Assembly (NCBI GenBank): GCA_035276475.1
Contig: DATELQ010000162.1
Span: 28,050 to 92,049 of the forward strand
Direction of reading: 5' to 3'
Length of the DNA stretch: 64,000 bases
Source of the DNA: DATDFB01 sp035276475
GTDB taxonomy: Bacteria; Acidobacteriota; Thermoanaerobaculia; Gp7-AA8
The notes below the pieces were generated by a model. It was not told where the DNA came from. It was given only the letters and a program-made list of their open reading frames with translations, and made no database searches. Numbering within the stretch: position 1 is the stretch's first letter; every line of letters starts with the position of its first letter. The position numbers and the translations under genes are program-made. Below are positions 7,629-16,480 of this stretch, one piece after another.

Positions 7629-9184
7629 ACGGCGGCCGGCTGGCCGCCGCGATCATAGATCAACCAAAGCCCGCTGAACCCGCGCAGCAGCCGGAACCGC
7701 GACCTGTACAACTGGTGCAGGATCTTCGGATTCGAGTAGTACACCGCCTCGCGCAGGAGGTCGGAGAAGTACTCGTCGAGCTCCTTCGCGCAGTCGAGGC
7801 TCTGCTTCGCCTTCGCCAGGAGCTCGGTCTCTGGCGACGTGCCGGCGCCGACGGCGGCGGCGAGCATCGTGGCCTCGTCGTCGACCTTGATGCGCAGCGC
7901 GGCCGCGCGCAGATAGAGCGTCCAGAGCTCGTCGTTGTCCTCATCCGCCTCGGCCGGCCGGCGGTCAAACAGCTTCTGGTACGCGGCGATCTCCCACGCC
8001 TCCAGGCGCAGGTCGCGCACGTTCGGGAACTCCACCACCTCCTCCGGCATCACCGACGGATCGGCGATGTCGACCGCGGCGGCGATGCGCAGGAGGTGCT
8101 CGTGCAGCACGGCGTCGTTGCCGAAACGCGAGGTGATGTTCTCGACCTGCTGGGCGTGGTCGAAGAACGTCGGCGGCAGCTCCTCGACGTCCGCCTCCGT
8201 GGCCAGCCCGCGGTCGAGCTGCGAGAGGATGTTGGTCATGGAGTGCTTGAGCTGCGTGATCACGTCGTGCTTGACGTTCGAGTCGGCGCGCGAGGAGTCG
8301 AAGCGCTCCTTGAAGTCGCGGAAGCGGGCGATCTCCTCGATGAGCTCCGGGTTGGTGTCGCCGAAGTTGCGCTCGATGGCGTCGCCGTGCTCCATCAGCT
8401 TCTGCGAGTCCTCGACGATGCGCTGCTCGTCCTGGTGGTAGAGGCGGAGGTATTTGTTCTTGGTGGCGACGTTGAGCTCGACGATGGCCAGGAGCACGTC
8501 GGGCTGGAAGTAGAGGTCGCCCAGAGCGTGCTTGAAGGCGCGGGCGTTCTTGAGGAGGCCGCGCTCCGTGAGCTCCTCGAGCTGGTCGGCGGACTGGATC
8601 TCGTCGCGCATGGCCCGGATCTGCTTGATCATGCGCACGACCTCCTCCCGCGGCGCGTCGGGGAGACGCAGGACGGCGACGAGGGCGATGACGCGCTCGC
8701 GGAACTCCAGCGAGTCGCGCGACCAGTACTCGCCGCGCTCCGTGTTCTCCTCGCCGATGCGGGTGAAGAGGAAGTCGACCTTGTCGCGGCGGTCGCCGTC
8801 GACGGCGCCGGCGTAGAGGTAGAACTTGATGAGGAAGTGGACGATGTTCTCGTCCTGGCGCTTGAGCTTCTCGAAGAAGCGCCGCAGGTGCGAGGCGCTG
8901 ATGTCGTCGTCGGCGCGGAGGAGCTGCGTCGTCGTCCGCTCCACGGCGAGCTCTGAGAGCGCCAGCGCCGACGCCGCCTCGCCCGCCTGCGTGGCGTTGA
9001 TCATCGGCATCACGCCCTTGATGCGCTCGTAGATCTTCTGGAAATCGACGGTGTACGGGAGCGCCTGCTTGAGGAATGTCTTGTAGACCGCGGAGGCAAA
9101 CTGGTGGTGCGTCCAGATCGCTTTGAACCTGTCGGTAAGGCGAACGTAACGCCCGTGCAGCAAGCCGATTTCTGCGACCGACAT
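7625..9184 (-). CDS. Unknown all-helical protein, about 519-530 residues
   Basis: I do not recognise this protein. It is rich in charged and Leu residues over its whole length, has no signal peptide or membrane segment, and reads as continuous alpha-helix (for example ENIVHFLIKFYLYAG and EELTERGLLKNARAFK). No nucleotide-binding or catalytic motif is visible. I start it at the ATG coding MSVAEIG; a second ATG 11 codons upstream at 9217 would overlap the divergent hpt start by nine bases. It is the first gene of an operon with the FAH-family enzyme and cca, with 4- and 14-base overlaps, so it is probably made together with them. Its role is open. Confidence 0.7.
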   Translation of the reverse strand: MSVAEIGLLHGRYVRLTDRFKAIWTHHQFASAVYKTFLKQALPYTVDFQKIYERIKGVMPMINATQAGEAASALALSELAVERTTTQLLRADDDISASHLRRFFEKLKRQDENIVHFLIKFYLYAGAVDGDRRDKVDFLFTRIGEENTERGEYWSRDSLEFRERVIALVAVLRLPDAPREEVVRMIKQIRAMRDEIQSADQLEELTERGLLKNARAFKHALGDLYFQPDVLLAIVELNVATKNKYLRLYHQDEQRIVEDSQKLMEHGDAIERNFGDTNPELIEEIARFRDFKERFDSSRADSNVKHDVITQLKHSMTNILSQLDRGLATEADVEELPPTFFDHAQQVENITSRFGNDAVLHEHLLRIAAAVDIADPSVMPEEVVEFPNVRDLRLEAWEIAAYQKLFDRRPAEADEDNDELWTLYLRAAALRIKVDDEATMLAAAVGAGTSPETELLAKAKQSLDCAKELDEYFSDLLREAVYYSNPKILHQLYRSRFRLLRGFSGLWLIYDRGGQPAAV

Positions 9185-9208
9185 GGCGAAGGTAAAATCT
9201 TCGCACAA

Positions 9209-9724
9209 ATGGCGCAAACGACGTTAATCAGCAAAGCACAAATCGAGGAACGTGTAGCCGCGATGGGGCGGCAGATCACCGCCGACTTCGCCGGCACGGA
9301 GCTCATCGCCTGCTGCGTGCTCAAGGGGGCGGTGTTCTTCTGCAGCGACTTGGTACGGCACATCGGCCTCGACGTAGCCCTCGACTTCATCCAGGTCTCC
9401 TCGTACGGCGACCAGAAGACGTCGTCGGGCGTGGTGACGATCCTGAAGGAGCCGCAGCTCGACATGCACGGCAAGGCCGTGCTGATCGTCGAGGACATCA
9501 TCGACAGCGGCCTCTCGATGCGCGAGGTCAACCGCTACATCGCCAGCCGCGGCGCGTCGACGGTGCGCACGGCCACGTTCCTCGACAAGCCGAAGGCGCG
9601 CAAGGTCGAGTTCGCCGCCGACTACGTCGGCTTCTCGATCGAGCCGTACTTCGTGATCGGGTACGGATTGGATTACGCCGAGAAGTACCGCAACATCCCC
9701 GAGATTCAAGTGCTCTCGGATTAG
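9209..9724 (+). CDS. hpt: Hypoxanthine phosphoribosyltransferase
   Basis: A type I phosphoribosyltransferase of 171 residues that salvages hypoxanthine or guanine with PRPP to form IMP or GMP in the cytoplasm. The PRPP loop VLIVEDIIDSG (91-101) carries the two acidic residues and is diagnostic. CCVLKGAVFFCSDL holds the pyrophosphate-binding loop, and SYGDQKTSSG is the flexible loop of HPRT. The start MAQTTLISKAQIEERV matches the family length; longer upstream frames are not needed. No ribosome binding site is visible. A TAAAAT box lies ten bases before the ATG, so the transcript may start almost at the start codon. The downstream gene begins two bases after the stop. Confidence 0.9.
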   Translation: MAQTTLISKAQIEERVAAMGRQITADFAGTELIACCVLKGAVFFCSDLVRHIGLDVALDFIQVSSYGDQKTSSGVVTILKEPQLDMHGKAVLIVEDIIDSGLSMREVNRYIASRGASTVRTATFLDKPKARKVEFAADYVGFSIEPYFVIGYGLDYAEKYRNIPEIQVLSD

Positions 9725-9726
9725 GC

Positions 9727-10152
9727 GTGAGCATCACGTTCGAGTACTCGTTCAACGCTCCCCTCGACCTGCCGGAGCTGGTTGCCGCGGTGAACCGCGC
9801 GCTCGGATGCTCCCTCGCGCCGAGCGGCGACGACGACGCATTTCGCTGCGAGTTCTTCGGCATGTCGCTGCTGCTCGAGCGTCATCACTACGACAACGAC
9901 CGCGATCTCAACTTCGCCGACTACGAATTCCAGCTCTCGAACAAGACCTGGGACGGCAGCGCTCTTCGGCAGATCCAGCTCGAAGTGCTCGTCCTGGCCG
10001 CCTTCGCGCTGCAGGAGACGCTGGGGATCGGCGACGGCATGCTGTCGTACGACATGCAGCGCCTCCTGGCCCGCTACTCCGGGAAGATCAGCGACCCTGC
10101 CGGACACATCGCCGATCTGCAGCGCCGCCTCGACAAAACGGATTTAGACTAG
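9727..10152 (+). CDS. Unknown 141-residue protein (weak SitI3-type resemblance)
   Basis: A GTG start two bases after the hpt stop gives a soluble acidic protein beginning MSITFEYSFNAPLDLPEL. The order of features (N-terminal beta strand, a FGMSLLLERH strand, and a helical C-terminal segment LAAFALQETLGIGDGMLSYD) loosely recalls the SitI3 immunity-protein family of myxobacteria. The match is too weak to use as a name and no toxin gene is adjacent. It may be a housekeeping orphan co-transcribed with hpt. The next gene starts seven bases later. Confidence 0.5.
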   Translation: MSITFEYSFNAPLDLPELVAAVNRALGCSLAPSGDDDAFRCEFFGMSLLLERHHYDNDRDLNFADYEFQLSNKTWDGSALRQIQLEVLVLAAFALQETLGIGDGMLSYDMQRLLARYSGKISDPAGHIADLQRRLDKTDLD

Positions 10153-10159
10153 GCAGATC

Positions 10160-11548
10160 ATGAACAAGAAGGTCATCGCCTTTCTTGCGGTGACGATCGC
10201 GCTGTTCAGCGTCGCCGCCTCCCGCCGCCGCGCCACCCTCCCACCTGCCACCGTCCCGCAACTCGATCCTGCCCGCTCGCTCGTCGTCTCCAACGTCCAG
10301 CTTCTCGACAACTACTTCCCGTTCACGCGCGTCCTCGATCACCTCGTCGCGGGGAGCGGCACGAGCGGCAGTCAGCTCATCCGGCAGATGTTCGACACGC
10401 AGAGTCCGCGGCCGGGCCTGGCGGACTCGCTGTCGGCGCACTGCGACGACTTCCTCGTCAGCGGCGCGGCCACGTTCAACGGTTTCCCGCGCCGTTGCCC
10501 GACGCCGGAGGCGACGATCGCCGCGACGGTGCCGGACCTACGAGGCTTCCGCCCCATCGCCCTCGTCAACCGCTTCGACATGGCTCCCGCCGACGGCGCG
10601 AACTGCGGGCAGTACCGGATGATCTTCGCAACGGTAGTGGCGCCGACGTCCGCGCGCTACAGCCGCATCAACCTGATCCTCGAGGCTGTACTGCCGAATC
10701 CGCATCCCGAGATGGGACTGCGCGCCTGCCGGCCGGTCGCGCAGTTCTGGGCCGACCTCTCCTCGGTCGACTCCTCGGTCGAGCGCAGGGTGCGCCTGGA
10801 GAAGTTTTTCTTCGACGGCATCGACGGCTTCGAGCCGGTCGTCCGGGCCAGCCACTACACGGCCGCGGCGGGCGGCGGCATCCGCTCGCGGCAGCTCGCC
10901 TCCGCGGAGACGCAGCGGTGGCGCGCCTACCAGTTCCACATCGACCAGCAGTGTCCCGCGTCCGGCCCCTGCTCGCTCCGCATGGTGCCGGACATCCTGG
11001 AGAACGTTCCCTTCGGCCCGATGTTCGACGCCACCAACGATACGGCCGTGGCGCGCGCGTTCCGCGACCACTTCGTCGACCAGATCCCGGCGCTGGCGAC
11101 GGGCGACCTGAATCGTTTCCGGATGACGGTCGATCCGAAGTACCTCGTCGTCGAGAGCGATCCGGTCGACGACTATTTCGCATTCGACTACCTGACGCCG
11201 TTCCGGCGCTCGCAGACGAGCGACGCCGGCAAGGCCTTCCGCGCCCAGATCGAGGCCAAGCTGGCCGGCATCGGCAGCAAGCTGACGGCCGAGGACGTCG
11301 TCGCGCGCGCCCAGACGCAGACGTGCAACGGCTGCCACTTCGTGCCGCAGAACGTCGGCGACGGCTTGATTTTCCCCGGCGCGCTCGACACGCATCAGGT
11401 CAGCCCCTTCGTCACCACGACGGGCAACGAGAGCGAGGCCTCGCGCTGGTCGCCCTCGCCGGCGCTGGAAAAAGTCTTCATCCCCAACCGCATGCGGCTA
11501 CTGAAGGAGTTCCTGGAGATCGGCAAACCGCCGGAGCATTCGAACTGA
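10160..11548 (+). CDS. Secreted CxxCH-containing protein, paralogue A
   Basis: This 462-residue protein has an N-terminal hydrophobic segment (MNKKVIAFLAVTIALFSVAA) followed by RRR, so it is exported or anchored. Near the C-terminus (389-393) is CNGCH, a CxxCH motif that could bind one c-type haem. Several other Cys are shared with the next gene: SAHCDDF, RRCPTPE, ANCGQYR, QQCPASGPCSLR. These may form disulfides. The central part (LVNRFDMAPADG, ILENVPFGPMFDA) is strongly conserved between the two copies, but I do not recognise the family. It lies in tandem with paralogue B, ten bases apart. Confidence 0.7.
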   Translation: MNKKVIAFLAVTIALFSVAASRRRATLPPATVPQLDPARSLVVSNVQLLDNYFPFTRVLDHLVAGSGTSGSQLIRQMFDTQSPRPGLADSLSAHCDDFLVSGAATFNGFPRRCPTPEATIAATVPDLRGFRPIALVNRFDMAPADGANCGQYRMIFATVVAPTSARYSRINLILEAVLPNPHPEMGLRACRPVAQFWADLSSVDSSVERRVRLEKFFFDGIDGFEPVVRASHYTAAAGGGIRSRQLASAETQRWRAYQFHIDQQCPASGPCSLRMVPDILENVPFGPMFDATNDTAVARAFRDHFVDQIPALATGDLNRFRMTVDPKYLVVESDPVDDYFAFDYLTPFRRSQTSDAGKAFRAQIEAKLAGIGSKLTAEDVVARAQTQTCNGCHFVPQNVGDGLIFPGALDTHQVSPFVTTTGNESEASRWSPSPALEKVFIPNRMRLLKEFLEIGKPPEHSN

Positions 11549-11558
11549 GGAAGAGAAC

Positions 11559-12923
11559 ATGAACAAGAAGGTCATCGCTGCTCTGGCGGTGACGATCGCG
11601 TTGTTCAGCGTCGCCGCCGCACGCCGCCGCGCCACCCTGCCGCCCACCGTTCCCGCGCAACTCGACGCCAACCGCTCCTTCGCCGTCACCGACCTGGCCA
11701 TCCTCGACGGCTTCAGCTTCAGGCAGACGATGAACTGGATCGTCGCGGGCAGCGGAACGACGCCGGAGAAGCTCGTCCGCCAGATGTTCGACACGCAGAA
11801 TCCGAGCCCCGGCATGGCCGACTCGGCGTCGGCGCACTGCGACGACTTCCTCGTCAACGGCGCGGCCACGTTCAACGGGTTCCCGCGCCGCTGCCCGACA
11901 CCGGAAGCGAAGAACGCGGGAGTGCAGCCGGACATGGACCACTTCATTCCGCTGGCGCTCATCAACCGCTTCGACATGGCGCCGGCCGACGGTTCGAACT
12001 GCGGCCAGTATCGGATCCTCTACTCGGCCTACCTGCTGCCGAGCGTCGTGCATCTGAATCTCGAGGGCGTGCTGCCGAATGCGCATCCGGAGCAGGGGCT
12101 GGCCGGCTGCAAGGCGGTCGCGCAGTTTTGGGCGGACCTCACCGGTGTCGACTCGGTCGTCGAGCGCCGCGTGCGCCTGCAGAAGTTTTTCTACGAAGGC
12201 ATCGCCGGCTTCGAGCCGGTCGTCAAGGCCGCGCACTACACGGCCGCCGCGGGCGGCAGCATCCGCACGCGGCAGATCGCCCTCGCCCTCGCTTTACGCG
12301 GCTGGCGCAGCTATGAATTTCGCCTCGATCAGCAGTGCCCGGCGAGCGGGCTCTGCTCGCTGCGCTTCGTGCCCGACGTGCTCGAGAACTTCCCCTTCGG
12401 CCCGATGTTCGACGCCAACGTCGACACCTCCGCGGCGCGCGCGTTTCGGGAGAGCTTCCTCGAGCAGATCCCGCTGCTGGCGGTCAACGACCTCAATCGC
12501 TACCGGATGAACGTCGACCGCAAGTTCCTCATGGTCGAGAGCGATCCGGTCGACGACCTCTTCGCCTTCAAGTACTCCGAGCCGTTCCGCAAGTCCCAGA
12601 GCACGGACGCGGGGAAGGCCTTCCGCGCCCAGATCGCGGCGAAGCTCCAGAGCATCGGCAGCACGCTGACGCCCGAGGACATCGTGGCTCGCGCGGAGAC
12701 GCAGACGTGCAACGGCTGCCACTTCGTGCCGCAGTCGGTCGGCGGCGGCCTGATCTTCCCCGGCGCGCAAGACGGCAGTCACATCGCATCCGTCCCGAGC
12801 TACAACGACGCGAACCCGCGCTGGGGCATCTCCGGCGCCATGGAGAAGGTCTTCATCCCGAACCGGATGCAGATCCTGCGCGACTTTCTGCAGACCGGAA
12901 AGGCGCCGGAGCACTCGAATTAA
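11559..12923 (+). CDS. Secreted CxxCH-containing protein, paralogue B
   Basis: A 454-residue tandem paralogue of the preceding gene. The first 20 residues are nearly identical (MNKKVIAALAVTIALFSVAA), as are the blocks QMFDTQ, FLVNGAATFNGFPRRCPTPE, HYTAAAGG and the C-terminal end GKAPEHSN. CNGCH is at 384-388. A GAGGAAG ribosome binding site precedes the ATG. Conservation of the Cys set, the haem-type motif and the C-terminal tail in both copies suggests that these are the functional parts. The most divergent parts are the segments after residue 30 and the loop following CNGCH. The last four bases overlap the convergent uppP gene. Confidence 0.7.
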   Translation: MNKKVIAALAVTIALFSVAAARRRATLPPTVPAQLDANRSFAVTDLAILDGFSFRQTMNWIVAGSGTTPEKLVRQMFDTQNPSPGMADSASAHCDDFLVNGAATFNGFPRRCPTPEAKNAGVQPDMDHFIPLALINRFDMAPADGSNCGQYRILYSAYLLPSVVHLNLEGVLPNAHPEQGLAGCKAVAQFWADLTGVDSVVERRVRLQKFFYEGIAGFEPVVKAAHYTAAAGGSIRTRQIALALALRGWRSYEFRLDQQCPASGLCSLRFVPDVLENFPFGPMFDANVDTSAARAFRESFLEQIPLLAVNDLNRYRMNVDRKFLMVESDPVDDLFAFKYSEPFRKSQSTDAGKAFRAQIAAKLQSIGSTLTPEDIVARAETQTCNGCHFVPQSVGGGLIFPGAQDGSHIASVPSYNDANPRWGISGAMEKVFIPNRMQILRDFLQTGKAPEHSN

Positions 12924-13747
12924 GCTTTCAGCCACCCCGTCGCCAGCAGCACGATCATCACGGCGCCGAGCGCGAGCCGGTACCAGATGAAGACGCGTGT
13001 CGTGTGCGTCTTCAGGTACCGAAGCAGGAACCAGATCGACGCGTAGCCGGTGACGAAGGAGACGACGATGGCGACGGCGATCGGCGTCCAGCCGATCGCG
13101 CCGAGGTGGTGCCGCTCGTGGAAGAGCTCGAGGAAGCCGGCGCCGCCGACGGCGGGGATGCTGAGGAGGAACGAGTAGCGCGCGGCGGTGGGGCGGTCGA
13201 TGCCGCGGAAGAGCGCGGTCATGATGGTCGAGCCGCTGCGCGACGAGCCGGGGATGAGCGCCAGGCACTGCCCGAGGCCGATCGCCACGGCGTCGCCGGT
13301 GTTCATCTCGTCGAAGACGCGCAGGCGCCGCGACTTCGCATAGCGCTCGGCGATCTCCATGAGAATCGCCACGACGATGACCATCGTGGTGATGACCCAC
13401 AATCCGCGGAACGTCGACTCGATGTGCTTCTTCAGCACCAGGCCGAGGACGACGATGGGGATCGTGCCGATGACGACGAGCCACGCCTCGCGCGAGTCGA
13501 CGTCGGAGAGCGGCCGCCGGTTCACCAGCCCGCGGAAGAATCCGGCCACGAGGCGCACGATGTCACCGAAGAAGTAGATGACCGCCGCGATCCACGTGCC
13601 GAACTGGATGACCGCGGAGGCGGCGGCGCCGGGATCGCCCCAACCCAGCAGCACGGGAACGATCTCGAGATGCGCGGTCGAGGAGATGGGGATGAACTCG
13701 GTAAGGCCTTGCACGAGGCCGAGGACAATCGCTTCGACAATGCTCAT
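12920..13747 (-). CDS. uppP: Undecaprenyl-diphosphatase UppP (BacA)
   Basis: This 275-residue integral membrane protein removes a phosphate from undecaprenyl diphosphate, recycling the lipid carrier used by MraY and MurG. Family motifs are GLTEFIPISSTAHL near the N-terminus (with the essential Glu) and LIPGSSRSGSTIM in the middle (PGSSRSG). At least seven hydrophobic segments follow the known topology. I use the ATG that overlaps the RNase J stop by one base (TAATG); a TTG four codons earlier is less likely. Loss or amplification of this gene affects bacitracin resistance in other bacteria. Confidence 0.92.
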   Translation of the reverse strand: MSIVEAIVLGLVQGLTEFIPISSTAHLEIVPVLLGWGDPGAAASAVIQFGTWIAAVIYFFGDIVRLVAGFFRGLVNRRPLSDVDSREAWLVVIGTIPIVVLGLVLKKHIESTFRGLWVITTMVIVVAILMEIAERYAKSRRLRVFDEMNTGDAVAIGLGQCLALIPGSSRSGSTIMTALFRGIDRPTAARYSFLLSIPAVGGAGFLELFHERHHLGAIGWTPIAVAIVVSFVTGYASIWFLLRYLKTHTTRVFIWYRLALGAVMIVLLATGWLKA

Positions 13748-15396
13748 TACATTTCCCAAATGACCGGCAGGATCAGCGGCCGCCGGCCCATCGACTTTCG
13801 GAAGTAGCGTTTCAGCATGGCGCGCATCGCTTCCTGCAGCGCGTCGGAGTTACGCAATTCTTCCGGCGTGCCATGTTCGAAGAGGCCGGAGAGCATGCCC
13901 CGCACTTCGTCGAGCACGTCCTGGCTGGCGTCGACGTGGACGAGGCCGCGGGTGATGATCTCCGGCTCGCGAATGAGCTTCCCGTCGCTGTCGACGGCGA
14001 CGACGACGATGACGAAGCCATCCTCGGCCAGATGCTGCCGGTCCCGCACCACGACCTCCGGCACTTCCTCCGCCTCGGAGTCGACAAAGACCTTGCCGTG
14101 CGGCGCGCGCTCCGCGCGGACGCGCAGCGACTCGCCGTCGATCTCCGCCACCTGCCCGTTGGTGATGACGACGCCGTGCGGCACGCCGACGCCCTCGGCC
14201 AGCCGGGCGTGGTGGATGAGGTGCCGCAGCGTGCCGTGCATGGGGATGAAGAAGCGTGGCCGCGTGATGCTCAGCATCAGCTTCAGCTCTTCCTCGCACG
14301 CGTGCCCCGACACGTGCACGTCCGCGGTGTCCCACGACAAGACCTCGGCGCCGAGACGGTAGAGGTTGTCGATCATGTGCGAGACAGCGCGCTCGTTTCC
14401 CGGAATCGTGCGCGCGGAGATGACGATCGTGTCGCCCGGCACGATCTCGATCTGCTTGTGCTCGCCGACGGCCATCCGCGCCAGCGCGGACGAGGGCTCG
14501 CCCTGCGTGCCGGTGGTGAGGATCAGGACGTTGCGGTCTTCGTAGTCGGCCGTCCGCGCGTTCGCGCCGCTGCGCGCCTCGCGCGGGAAGCGGAGGTAGC
14601 CGAGGCGCTCCGCGGTCTCGCTGTTGTCGACGAGGGACCGCCCGACGAGGAAGACGCGGCGGTTGTATTTGCGCGCCAGGTCGATGGCTTGCTGCACGCG
14701 GTGGATGTGCGACGCGAACGTCGTCATGAGCACGCGGCCTTTGGCGTTGGCGATGACGCGGTCGAGGGCGCTGCCGACGCTGCGCTCGGATGCGCCGTGG
14801 CCGGGGACGAGGGCGTTCGTCGAGTCGCTGACGAGGAGGAGCACGCCCTCCTCGCCGTGATGGGCGAAGCGCGCGAGATCCGTGGCTTTGCCGTCGATCG
14901 GGGTGTGGTCGATCTTGAAGTCGCCGGTGTGGACGACCGTGCCGAGCGGCGTGGTGATGGCGTAGCCCAAGGCGTCGACGATGGAGTGCGTGACGCGCAT
15001 GGCCTCGACGCGGAAGATGCCGGCGTCGACGACGTCGCGGGGCATGAGCGCCCGCAGCTCGATGCCGTCGATGCCGAACTCCTCGAGCTTGTCGCGCACG
15101 AAGCCGAGGGTGAGGGGCATGCCGTAGACGGGGAGGGGCACGCGGTCGAGGAGAAACGGCAACGCGCCGATGTGGTCCTCGTGGCCGTGGGTGAGGAAGA
15201 CGGCGCGGAACTTGGCGGCGTTGTCGAAGATGTACGTCATGTCGGGGACGATGACGTCGACGCCGAGGGTGGCGGCGTCGGGGAACATCATGCCGCAGTC
15301 GACGACGATGGCGTCGCCGCCGTGCTCGTAGACCATGAGGTTCATCCCGATCTCGCCGAGCCCGCCGAGGGGGATGATGCGGAGGGGTTCGTTCAC
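13747..15396 (-). CDS. rnj: Ribonuclease J (metallo-beta-lactamase / beta-CASP RNase)
   Basis: A 549-residue RNase J, a 5'-3' exo- and endoribonuclease for mRNA decay and rRNA maturation. The zinc site is in LTHGHEDHIGALPFLL, the beta-CASP part has TTGTQGEPSSALARM, and SGHACEEELKLML and PMHGTLRHLIHHA carry later zinc or phosphate ligands. The C-terminal RNase J domain is present, so the protein is full length. The family normally begins shortly before IPLGGLGEIG, which favours the GTG (VNEPLRIIPLGG) over an upstream ATG that adds 25 unrelated residues. It is translation-coupled to uppP. Having RNase J fits a lineage outside the gammaproteobacteria. Confidence 0.9.
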   Translation of the reverse strand: MNEPLRIIPLGGLGEIGMNLMVYEHGGDAIVVDCGMMFPDAATLGVDVIVPDMTYIFDNAAKFRAVFLTHGHEDHIGALPFLLDRVPLPVYGMPLTLGFVRDKLEEFGIDGIELRALMPRDVVDAGIFRVEAMRVTHSIVDALGYAITTPLGTVVHTGDFKIDHTPIDGKATDLARFAHHGEEGVLLLVSDSTNALVPGHGASERSVGSALDRVIANAKGRVLMTTFASHIHRVQQAIDLARKYNRRVFLVGRSLVDNSETAERLGYLRFPREARSGANARTADYEDRNVLILTTGTQGEPSSALARMAVGEHKQIEIVPGDTIVISARTIPGNERAVSHMIDNLYRLGAEVLSWDTADVHVSGHACEEELKLMLSITRPRFFIPMHGTLRHLIHHARLAEGVGVPHGVVITNGQVAEIDGESLRVRAERAPHGKVFVDSEAEEVPEVVVRDRQHLAEDGFVIVVVAVDSDGKLIREPEIITRGLVHVDASQDVLDEVRGMLSGLFEHGTPEELRNSDALQEAMRAMLKRYFRKSMGRRPLILPVIWEM

Positions 15397-15419
15397 GTGC
15401 GGGCGGAGTCTAACGAACT

Positions 15420-15425
15420 TATGAT
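15420..15425 (+). promoter_or_regulatory. -10 box TATGAT, leaderless-type spacing
   Basis: TATGAT (5 of 6 matches to consensus) ends six bases before an ATG at 15432 that opens a signal-peptide-like frame. With the usual -10 to start distance, the mRNA would begin at or next to the ATG. It is divergent from rnj. Confidence 0.45.
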
Positions 15426-15431
15426 CTCCGC

Positions 15432-16450
15432 ATGCTCGCAATCTTGTTCGCCGCGCAGCTCGCGTTGTCACCGTGCAAGCCGCAGGGTGTGACCGACCGC
15501 TCGCCGTCGCCCTAGGCGAGATGTATCCGCTCGACTACGTCCGCCGCTGCCGCGACGCGCTGTCGAAGGTCGCCGACCTCCGCTTCTACACGACGCCGCT
15601 GGCCATGGACGATCTCGACGACGTCCGCGCCGCCCTCGGCTACGACAAGATCGACCTCTTCGGCCTCTCCTACGGCACGCGCGCCGCGCTCGTGTACGCG
15701 CGCCAGCACCCGCAGCACGTGAACCGCATCGTGTTGATGGGCGCGACGCCGGTGTGGGCGGCGATGCCGCTCCACCACTCCGCCAACGCGCAGCGCGCGC
15801 TCGACCTCTTGGGGATGAGTGAGCGCGTGGCCGCGGTGATGAAGCGTCTCCCCGCGCAGGTCACGTACAAAGGCGAGACGGCCACGCTGCGGCCGGAGAT
15901 TTTCGCGGAGCAGATCCGCAAGCTGATGTACACGCCGCTGATGCAGCACGAGATCCCGCGCATCGTCGACGCGGCGGCGAAGGGCGATTTCGATCCGCTG
16001 CTGCGCGTCGTCGTCAACACGCAGTTGGGCGATGCCGACGGGATGTATCTCTCTGTCACGTGCGCCGAGGACACGGCGCGCATCGATCCGGCGGAAGGGA
16101 AGCGGCTCACCGGCGACACGCTGTTCGGCGACTACCGCATCGCCCAGCAGCGCCGCGCCTGCGCGGAGTGGCCGCGCGCGACGCTGCCGGCGAGCTACTG
16201 GGACGACGTCACGGTCGACGCGCCGGTGCTGATGCTCAGCGGCCGGCGCGATCCGGTCACGCCGCCGGCATGGGCGGACGCGGTGGCGAAGAAACTGCCG
16301 CACGCGCGCAACATCGTGATCGCGGAGCACGCACACGTGCCGGTCGGCCTCTCGCACATGGAGTGCCTCGACGACACGCTCATCCTCCCCTTCCTCGACG
16401 GTGCGGAGCTCGACAAGCTCGACGCCGCGTGCGTCGACACGATGCGCTAA
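15432..16450 (+). pseudogene. Alpha/beta hydrolase (TAP-like aminopeptidase) with internal deletion and frame change
   Basis: Two pieces of one gene lie in different frames. The first, from ATG 15432, reads a signal peptide (MLAILFAAQLALSPCKPQG) and stops at TAG near 15515. The second, open from a GTG at 15473, gives 325 residues that match the later part of tripeptidyl-aminopeptidase-like hydrolases: RFYTTPLAMDDLDDVRAALG, the nucleophile elbow GLSYGTR, LMLSGRRDPVTP (Asp) and EHAHVPVG (His). The usual GGPG oxyanion segment and the DQRGTG motif should lie between the pieces but are absent. This suggests a deletion of roughly a hundred codons that also broke the frame. The catalytic triad itself survives. 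An assembly error across a repeat is possible. Confidence 0.65.
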
Positions 16451-16480
16451 CGAACGGCCGTCCGCGGCGTCCATTGCTGC

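Noticed and set aside
9727..10152. Immunity gene of a toxin system (SitI3-like)
   Set aside because: The resemblance is weak and no toxin gene lies next to it; it follows hpt as a simple operon member.
13873..15492. Long plus-strand ORF opposite RNase J
   Set aside because: Antisense shadow with low-complexity composition; RNase J on the minus strand has clear motifs.
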